Source of the DNA: an uncultured Roseburia sp.
GTDB taxonomy: Bacteria > Bacillota > Clostridia > Lachnospirales > Lachnospiraceae
Length of the DNA stretch: 6,601 nt
Direction of reading: 5' to 3'
NCBI GenBank assembly: GCA_947564765.1
Contig: CANODN010000119.1
Location: 1 to 6,601, forward strand
The position numbers were made by a program, and so were the translations under genes. This document shows positions 1 through 4,726 of this stretch, in pieces. How positions within the stretch are numbered: position 1 is the first letter of the stretch; each line of letters starts with the position of its first letter. Below the pieces are notes generated by a model. It did no database searches. It was not told the origin of the DNA and saw only the letters and a list, made by a program, of their open reading frames with translations.

Positions 1-434
1 CCTGGCGTATTACAGACAATTTCAAAATGATAAGATTTGTCCGGATCGCTCATAGAGCCCGACGCCAGAAATGCTCCCCGGATAAACGCTCTTTTACAGC
101 AGGGCTGCTGAATTAAAAGACCATCCGCCGCTTCCATATTCCGAAAACCTCTGCCCTGCTCATCCCATACCTTCACACTTTCCAGAACCTTATAGGCGTC
201 TTTCCCAGTCAATTCCTCCGGGACAGATTCTATGGAAAACAAAAGGGACAGCAAAAGCCTGTATTTTTCTTTCAGACAGGCGTTTCCTGTTTCCAGCCGC
301 AGATGTATTTCTCCGTCGGATATACTTAAATTTCCTGCAAAACAAATCATCGCAGACAATTCTGCAATCCTGCAGTGTCTTGCAGTTCCTGTCAGCACAG
401 ACAGCTCTTTTTTCACTTCACTTGAAAACGACAT
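1..434 (-). CDS. whiA: WhiA, sporulation/cell-division regulator (N-terminal part, cut by left edge)
   Basis: WhiA is a DNA-binding protein with an N-terminal LAGLIDADG-homing-endonuclease-like domain and a C-terminal helix-turn-helix. It controls sporulation in Streptomyces and affects cell division and chromosome segregation in Bacillus. Translating the minus strand from the ATG at 434-432 gives 144 complete codons with no stop. They begin MSFSSEVKKELS, the standard WhiA opening. Around residues 112-137 they contain CCKRAFIRGAFLASGSMSDP followed by KSYHFEI, the most conserved block of the family's N-terminal domain. Full WhiA proteins are usually a little over 300 residues, so more than half, including the HTH, lies beyond the window. 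The start is 8 bases after the rapZ stop, and the likely ribosome site lies in the end of rapZ, so it is probably co-transcribed and translationally coupled. No frameshift or odd residue is seen. Identification is secure from the motifs; function in this organism is inferred. Confidence 0.93.
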   Translation of the reverse strand, partial: MSFSSEVKKELSVLTGTARHCRIAELSAMICFAGNLSISDGEIHLRLETGNACLKEKYRLLLSLLFSIESVPEELTGKDAYKVLESVKVWDEQGRGFRNMEAADGLLIQQPCCKRAFIRGAFLASGSMSDPDKSYHFEIVCNTP

Positions 435-450
435 CCTCTCCGTCACCCTT
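435..450 (-). promoter_or_regulatory. whiA ribosome binding site overlapping the rapZ stop
   Basis: On the minus strand the last rapZ codons and stop read AAAAAGGGTGA, followed by CGGAGAGG and the whiA ATG. AAGGGTG (450-444) resembles a Shine-Dalgarno sequence and lies 9 bases from the ATG. The purine-rich GGAGAGG (441-435) touches the ATG and is too close to act for this start. The usable site thus overlaps the rapZ stop TGA (445-443), which suggests that ribosomes finishing rapZ help start whiA. This is inferred from layout only. Confidence 0.55.
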
Positions 451-1303
451 TTTCTATATCTCTGTGCTCAATCTTAAGGCCGTATGCCCGTTTGCCGCAC
501 AGCTTTTTATATAATTCGTTGGCTAAAGTCACAGACCGATGCTTACCGCCGGTACATCCGATACTGACAACCAGCTGGTTCTTTCCTTCTACAATATAAT
601 TGGGAATCAGAAAATTAACCATATCTGTTAATTTTTCCAGAAAAGCATGCGCCTCCTCAAACTGCAGTACATAGTCCTGTATTTCTTTATCATTGCCGCT
701 CTTCGCCCTTAAATCCTCTACATAATAGGGATTGGGCAGGAAACGCACATCAAATACCAGATCAGAATCTGCCGGAATTCCATATTTAAATCCAAAGGAT
801 AAAATTGTAATAAACAGATTCTGGTATTCCTGCTGATTGACAAAAATCTTATCCAGCTCTGCCCGAAGCTCTCTCGTTAAAAGCCTGCTGGTATCAATAA
901 TATAATCTGCCCGTTTCCGCAAAAACGTAAGCCGCTCCCGCTCTGCTGTAATTCCCGTTTCCACCCGTTCCTTTCCGGATAACGGATGATTCCGCCTTGT
1001 TTCTTTATATCGTTTTACCAGAACAGAATTTTCTGCATCCAAAAATAAAATCTCCGGCGATTTTTCCTTTTCATCCAGCCGTTCCAGTATGTCATGCAGC
1101 TTAGAAAGAGAATGCCCGCTTCTGATATCAATCCCTATGGCAAATTTCTGCAGTTCCTCACCGCTTGTTTCCGATAATTCGATAAATGTTTCTATCAAAG
1201 GAATCGGCAGATTGTCCACACAATAAAATCCGATATCCTCCATCATTTTAAGTGCTGTACTTTTTCCGGCTCCTGACATCCCGGTTAAAATGACTAATCT
1301 CAC
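443..1303 (-). CDS. rapZ: RapZ / YvcJ family nucleotide-binding protein
   Basis: P-loop protein of the RapZ (YvcJ/YhbJ) family. In E. coli RapZ is an RNA-binding adaptor that directs the sRNA GlmZ to RNase E and so tunes glucosamine-6-phosphate synthesis; Bacillus YvcJ hydrolyses nucleotides and affects competence. The role in Clostridia is not settled. The 286-residue product has the usual family length. Visible motifs: Walker A GMSGAGKS (8-15), the acidic LFLDAENSVLVKRYKETRR segment (86-104) followed by NHPL, SFGFKYGIP (169-177), DVRFLPNPYYVEDLR (185-199), and the C-terminal block CTGGKHRSV (250-258) thought to belong to the RNA/ligand-binding domain. It ends HRDIEKG, as relatives do. The start is GTG (1303-1301) with a strong Shine-Dalgarno 7 bases upstream. 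It lies 38 bases after murB and 8 bases before whiA, in an apparent operon. The gene normally found next in Bacillus, yvcK, is absent. Confidence 0.95.
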   Translation of the reverse strand: MRLVILTGMSGAGKSTALKMMEDIGFYCVDNLPIPLIETFIELSETSGEELQKFAIGIDIRSGHSLSKLHDILERLDEKEKSPEILFLDAENSVLVKRYKETRRNHPLSGKERVETGITAERERLTFLRKRADYIIDTSRLLTRELRAELDKIFVNQQEYQNLFITILSFGFKYGIPADSDLVFDVRFLPNPYYVEDLRAKSGNDKEIQDYVLQFEEAHAFLEKLTDMVNFLIPNYIVEGKNQLVVSIGCTGGKHRSVTLANELYKKLCGKRAYGLKIEHRDIEKG

Positions 1304-1317
1304 GTTTTATCTCCCCC
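1304..1317 (-). promoter_or_regulatory. rapZ ribosome binding site, supports a GTG start
   Basis: GGGGGAG (minus strand, 1317-1311) sits 7 bases before the GTG at 1303-1301. The encoded protein opens directly into MRLVILTGMSGAGKS, the normal family N terminus, so this site decides for the GTG start. Confidence 0.7.
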
Positions 1318-1341
1318 GCCGTTTCATGCATCCCTTATTCT

Positions 1342-2247
1342 CTAAAAACTGCCGATCATTTTCACTTCTGTCTTCAAATCTACGCCAAACTGTTCTTTTA
1401 CTGTTTTTTGTATATGATGTATCACGGCCAGCACATCAGCTGCCGCAGCGTTGCCTTTGTTAATAACAAAACCACAGTGCTTCTCGGATACCTGTGCTCC
1501 CCCTATGGAAAAACCGGAAAGTCCCGCATCCATAATGAGCTTTCCTGCAAAATGTCCCTCCGGACGTCGGAAGGTACTGCCTGCACTGGGATATTCGAGA
1601 GGCTGCTTTGCAATTCTCTGCTCCTTTAATTCTTCCATTCTAAGGCGAATCTGCTCCGGCTGCCCTTTCCTTAAATGAAATTTTGCCGCTAAGACCAGAT
1701 ACCCTTGTTCTTCCACACAGCTGCGGCGATAGCCGAATTCCATCTGATCACAGGTCAATTCCTTTACGTTTCCGTCTTTATCTAAAACCGTTACAGAAGA
1801 AACGATATCTTTCATTTCGCCGCCGTAAGCGCCGGCATTCATAACCATAGCTCCGCCGACACTTCCCGGTATCCCGGCTGCAAATTCCATACCGGAAAGA
1901 CTGTTTTTGTATGCCTCACCGGCTGTTTTGGATAACAATGCCCCCGCCTGGGCAGTCACATATTCTCCTTCAACCAAAATCCCGGCGGACTGCCTGCCCA
2001 TTTCGATAACGGCTCCTCTAATTCCGGAGTCTGCAACCAGAAGATTACTGCCGTTGCCGATAATCGTTACCTCTATCTGATGTCTGAGAAGAATTTCAAG
2101 CGTCTCTGTGATCTGATCTGTTTTTGGCATCAAAAACAAATCCGCAGGACCGCCCACACGGAATGTTGTGTGACGGTCCATTGGTTCTTTTTGCAATATC
2201 TGCTCTTTTTTTAATACTTTTTCCAATTCCCTTTGTAATTGTTCCAC
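1342..2247 (-). CDS. murB: UDP-N-acetylenolpyruvoylglucosamine reductase MurB
   Basis: Cytoplasmic flavoenzyme of peptidoglycan synthesis. It uses NADPH and FAD to reduce UDP-GlcNAc-enolpyruvate to UDP-MurNAc, the second committed step after MurA. The 301-residue product shows the FAD-binding segments TTFRVGGPAD (27-36), GNGSNLLVAD (64-73) and GIPGSVGGAMVMNAGAYG (125-142). It also has FGYRRS (171-176, with the active-site Arg), PSAGSTFRRPEG (220-231, with the proton-donating Ser at 224) and KTEVKMIG near the C terminus (Glu294). This pattern and length match the type II MurB of Gram-positive bacteria. The start is GTG (2247-2245): an in-frame TAG lies 7 codons upstream (2268-2266), and no in-frame ATG occurs before residue 23, which already approaches the FAD motif. 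All key residues are present, so it should be active. It lies 38 bases from the aminopeptidase gene and 38 from rapZ, with no terminator on either side. Confidence 0.97.
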   Translation of the reverse strand: MEQLQRELEKVLKKEQILQKEPMDRHTTFRVGGPADLFLMPKTDQITETLEILLRHQIEVTIIGNGSNLLVADSGIRGAVIEMGRQSAGILVEGEYVTAQAGALLSKTAGEAYKNSLSGMEFAAGIPGSVGGAMVMNAGAYGGEMKDIVSSVTVLDKDGNVKELTCDQMEFGYRRSCVEEQGYLVLAAKFHLRKGQPEQIRLRMEELKEQRIAKQPLEYPSAGSTFRRPEGHFAGKLIMDAGLSGFSIGGAQVSEKHCGFVINKGNAAAADVLAVIHHIQKTVKEQFGVDLKTEVKMIGSF

Positions 2248-2267
2248 GCCTGCTCTATGCCTCTTCT
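2248..2267 (-). promoter_or_regulatory. murB ribosome binding site with long spacing
   Basis: AGAAGAGG (minus strand, 2267-2260) is the only plausible Shine-Dalgarno before the GTG at 2247. The spacing of about 12 bases is longer than the usual 6-9. Together with the GTG start this suggests modest initiation, an inference from sequence only. Confidence 0.45.
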
Positions 2268-2285
2268 AAAAATGATATTTTCTGA

Positions 2286-3683
2286 TCAAACTGTCTCCAA
2301 AAATGCCTGATAACCCAATAAAGCCTCATATAAATCCACTTTACTGATAATTTCCCACGGAGCATGCATATTCAGCACTGCAACACCGCTGTCGATCACC
2401 TGCATACCATAATTCGCCAGAATATAGGCAATCGTTCCGCCGCCGCCCTGATCTACCTTGCCAAGCTCCGATGTTTGAAACGCAATATTTTTCTCATCCA
2501 AAATATTGCGGATCTGCGCCATATATTCTGCATTGGCGTCATTGGAGCCGCTCTTTCCCCTGGAGCCGGTATATTTGTTAAATACCAGTCCTTTTCCAAA
2601 ATATGCTGCATTCCGCTTTTCTGTTACTTCCGGATAATTGGGATCGTATGCTGCACTCACATCCGAAGAAAGCATTTTGGAATTGCGCATGGCACGCCGA
2701 AGGGAAATCTCGGAAAAATCTCCCATTTGATTTAACAGCTCTGCCACGGTATCTTCAAAAAACCGGGACTGCATACCGGTAGCTCCCACACTGCCGATCT
2801 CTTCTTTGTCTACCAAAAGGCATACCGAAGTAATTTCCGGCTCCTTTATATTGAGAATTGCCTGAAAAGACGGATATGCACACACCCTGTCATCATGTCC
2901 GTATCCCATGATCATACTCCGGTCAAACCCATAGTCTCTGGCTTCTCCTGCCGGAACTGCCTCAATTTCCGCAGAAAGGAAATCCTCTTCCGCCACGCCG
3001 TAAGCTTCCTTAAGAATCCGTAAAATATTGCCTTTGACCAGATCCTTCGCTTCTTTTTTGTCTTCTTCCTTTTCCATAGGAATGCTGCCGATCAAAAGAT
3101 CTAATTTCTCTCCTTCAATCACTTTGGCCGCTTTCTTCTCTAACTGCTCTCCGGAAAGATGAATCAAAAGATCACTGATTCCAAACACAGGGTCCCCCGG
3201 TTTATCACCGATACTGACATTCACAACGGTGCCGTCTTTTTTTACAAAAACCCCATGAAGGGCGAGGGGCAGAGTAACCCACTGATATTTCTTCACGCCG
3301 CCGTAATAATGCGTATCCAGCATGGCCATTTCATTGTCCTCGTACAACGGCACCTGCTTAAGATCCAGTCTCGGAGAATCGATATGAGCACCGAGAATAT
3401 TCATTCCCTTTTCCAGGCTCTGCTTTCCGATAACAAAAAAAGCTGCGGCTTTCCCCATTTTTCCGGCATAAATCTTATCTCCTGCCTTGATCTGCGTTCC
3501 TTTTTCCAGCAGTTCCTCCAGATCTGCAAAGCCGGCCGCTTTCGCTAATGATACAAACTCCTGCATACACTCCCGTTCTGTCTTGCATTTGGAAATGAAT
3601 TTGCGGTACGCTTCTGCAAACTCCATAACCTTCTGTCTTTTTTCACCTTCGGGATATTTCTCCCATGCATTTTTGTTTTCCAT
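2286..3683 (-). CDS. apeA: M18 family metal-dependent aminopeptidase (aminopeptidase 1 type)
   Basis: Zinc aminopeptidase of peptidase family M18, the family of yeast aminopeptidase I and mammalian aspartyl aminopeptidase. These are usually large oligomeric cytosolic enzymes that remove N-terminal residues from peptides. The 465-residue length fits the bacterial aminopeptidase 1 group. Metal and catalytic residues are visible in order: His100 in GAHIDSPRLD (98-107), the bridging Asp in GHDDRVCAY (262-270, probably D264), Glu294/Glu295 in VDKEEIGSVG (291-300), Asp341 in LSSDVSAAYDPNYPE (338-352), and His440 in LNMHAPWEI (437-445). A glycine-rich segment DQGGGGT (411-417) precedes the last ligand. 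No signal peptide or membrane segment is seen, so it is cytoplasmic. The ATG (3683-3681) is fixed by an in-frame TGA four codons upstream (3695-3693); the ribosome site is weak (AAAGTGA about 9 bases away). It lies 33 bases after hprK and 38 before murB, within the operon. Substrate preference cannot be read from sequence; the symbol follows usual naming. Confidence 0.93.
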   Translation of the reverse strand: MENKNAWEKYPEGEKRQKVMEFAEAYRKFISKCKTERECMQEFVSLAKAAGFADLEELLEKGTQIKAGDKIYAGKMGKAAAFFVIGKQSLEKGMNILGAHIDSPRLDLKQVPLYEDNEMAMLDTHYYGGVKKYQWVTLPLALHGVFVKKDGTVVNVSIGDKPGDPVFGISDLLIHLSGEQLEKKAAKVIEGEKLDLLIGSIPMEKEEDKKEAKDLVKGNILRILKEAYGVAEEDFLSAEIEAVPAGEARDYGFDRSMIMGYGHDDRVCAYPSFQAILNIKEPEITSVCLLVDKEEIGSVGATGMQSRFFEDTVAELLNQMGDFSEISLRRAMRNSKMLSSDVSAAYDPNYPEVTEKRNAAYFGKGLVFNKYTGSRGKSGSNDANAEYMAQIRNILDEKNIAFQTSELGKVDQGGGGTIAYILANYGMQVIDSGVAVLNMHAPWEIISKVDLYEALLGYQAFLETV

Positions 3684-3716
3684 GTCTGCTTTTCACTTTC
3701 TTTCTGTTTTACTATA

Positions 3717-4649
3717 CTATTCTTCTTCGCTCTTTGCGAAATTCGCCTGTACACGGCGGTAGAGTTCCTGTGCCGCATTGTATCCCATTTTCTTCTGGCG
3801 GTGATTTACAGCCGCCGCTTCACAGATCACGGCAAGGTTTCTGCCGGGACGAATCGGCAGTGAATGACATACTACCTTATTGCCCAGGATTTCTGTATAT
3901 TCCTCTTCCAGTCCGAAGCGGTCATAATTATTTTCTTTCTTCCAGTCAGATAATTTGATCACCAGATCAATGTTCTGTTTCTCCTTCACACATTCCACAC
4001 CGAACAATGTCTTTACGTCAATAATTCCGATGCCTCGCAGCTCAATAAAATATCTGGTGATATCCGGCGATGTTCCGATCAGCGTATGATCGTTGATCTT
4101 GCGGATTTCCACTACGTCATCGGTTACAAGGCGGTGCCCCCGCTTTACAAGCTCTAAAGCCGCTTCGCTTTTTCCAATGCCGCTTTCTCCCATAATCAAA
4201 AGACCTTCCCCATATACATCTACCAATACTCCATGAATTGTAATACAGGGCGCCAGCTCTTCTGTCAGAAGATTGATCAGCTCCGCCATAAATCCGGATG
4301 TCGCCCGTTCTGTACCAAGCACCGGAATTCCATTGCGGTTGGCTGTTTCCAAAAACATAGCGTCCGGTTCAAATCCGCGGCAGAAAATTACACAGGGAAT
4401 ATCAAAGGAAAGAAATGCTTCATACAATTCTTTTTTCTCTTCCTCTGTCTTCTTCTGCAGATTTGCATATTCTACCATTCCGATGATCTCCACACGGGAC
4501 TGTTCAAAATGTTCAAAAAAACCGTTCAGCTGCAATGCCGGCCGGTTAACGTCGGAAAGGATAATACGATGATCCTTTAAGTTGATCCCGTCGGTAAAAT
4601 TATTAAGCTCCATTTTCTTTGCAATTTTTGCTACGCTAACACCCTCCAT
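3717..4649 (-). CDS. hprK: HPr kinase/phosphorylase
   Basis: Bifunctional sensor of carbon catabolite repression in Firmicutes. It phosphorylates Ser46 of HPr in the sugar phosphotransferase system using ATP or pyrophosphate, and reverses this by phosphorolysis. HPr-Ser-P then acts with CcpA on catabolite-responsive genes. The 310-residue product has the family length. The N-terminal domain (about 1-130) includes LSDVNRPALQLNGFF (31-45). The catalytic domain shows His139 in TIHGVLVDVYG, Walker A GESGIGKS (154-161), HRLVTDDVVEI (172-182) with the acidic pair Asp177/Asp178, the HprK signature ELRGIGIIDVKTLFG (203-217), DRFGLEEE (243-250), and the C-terminal loop IRPGRNLAVICEAAA (266-280) needed for dephosphorylation. 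All expected residues are present. The ATG has a strong Shine-Dalgarno, AAAGGAG, 7 bases upstream (4663-4657). It is the first gene after a predicted promoter. Its target HPr gene is not in the window. Confidence 0.98.
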   Translation of the reverse strand: MEGVSVAKIAKKMELNNFTDGINLKDHRIILSDVNRPALQLNGFFEHFEQSRVEIIGMVEYANLQKKTEEEKKELYEAFLSFDIPCVIFCRGFEPDAMFLETANRNGIPVLGTERATSGFMAELINLLTEELAPCITIHGVLVDVYGEGLLIMGESGIGKSEAALELVKRGHRLVTDDVVEIRKINDHTLIGTSPDITRYFIELRGIGIIDVKTLFGVECVKEKQNIDLVIKLSDWKKENNYDRFGLEEEYTEILGNKVVCHSLPIRPGRNLAVICEAAAVNHRQKKMGYNAAQELYRRVQANFAKSEEE

Positions 4650-4663
4650 ACCTTTTCTCCTTT
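4650..4663 (-). promoter_or_regulatory. hprK ribosome binding site
   Basis: AAAGGAG (minus strand, 4663-4657) lies 7 bases before the ATG at 4649-4647. It is the strongest Shine-Dalgarno in the window and supports that start over the internal ATG at residue 13. Confidence 0.75.
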
Positions 4664-4688
4664 ACTATACGTATTTTTTAACAGGTAA

Positions 4689-4717
4689 AGTATATCATAT
4701 TTCTATGCTTTCATCAA
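4689..4717 (-). promoter_or_regulatory. Sigma-A type promoter with extended -10, driving hprK and genes beyond
   Basis: In the 77-base gap between the uvrC stop and the hprK start, the minus strand reads TTGATG (4717-4712), a 17-base spacer, then TATACT (4694-4689). The spacer ends TGA, which gives an extended -10 TGN motif. The -35 matches consensus at 4 of 6 positions, the -10 at 5 of 6, and the spacing is ideal. Transcription would begin near 4682, leaving a leader of about 32 bases that carries the hprK ribosome site. No clear catabolite-response element is seen. Because no terminator follows uvrC, read-through from uvrC is also likely. Predicted from sequence only. Confidence 0.72.
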
Positions 4718-4726
4718 CAGAATGAA

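Noticed and set aside
345..400. Repeated CTGCA/TGCAG words on the plus strand
   Set aside because: They are irregularly spaced and fall in whiA coding sequence (TARHCRIAEL), so they look like chance codon repetition rather than an operator array.
232..477. 81-codon open frame on the plus strand
   Set aside because: It lies antisense to whiA and the end of rapZ, has no ribosome site and no recognisable protein wording. whiA in the opposite frame is clearly real.
2364..2735. Plus-strand open frame of 123 codons, and similar ones at 3159-3548, 4233-4580 and 5084-5425
   Set aside because: All are antisense to well-identified genes (M18 aminopeptidase, hprK, uvrC), with compositions typical of shadow frames and no supporting start signals.
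3545..3778. Minus-strand 77-codon frame spanning the hprK-aminopeptidase boundary
   Set aside because: It overlaps the end of hprK and the start of the M18 gene in another frame and shows no family motifs, so it is a shadow frame.
4667..4674. ATACGTAT palindrome followed by T residues on the plus strand, terminator-like
   Set aside because: The stem is at most 4 bp, AT-rich and without loop space. It cannot form a terminator, and no plus-strand gene ends there.
4660..4690. Inverted repeat CTTTAC/GTAAAG that could hide the hprK ribosome site
   Set aside because: Only 6 bp with a long AT-rich loop, and the upstream arm lies before the predicted transcription start, so it would not be in the mRNA.
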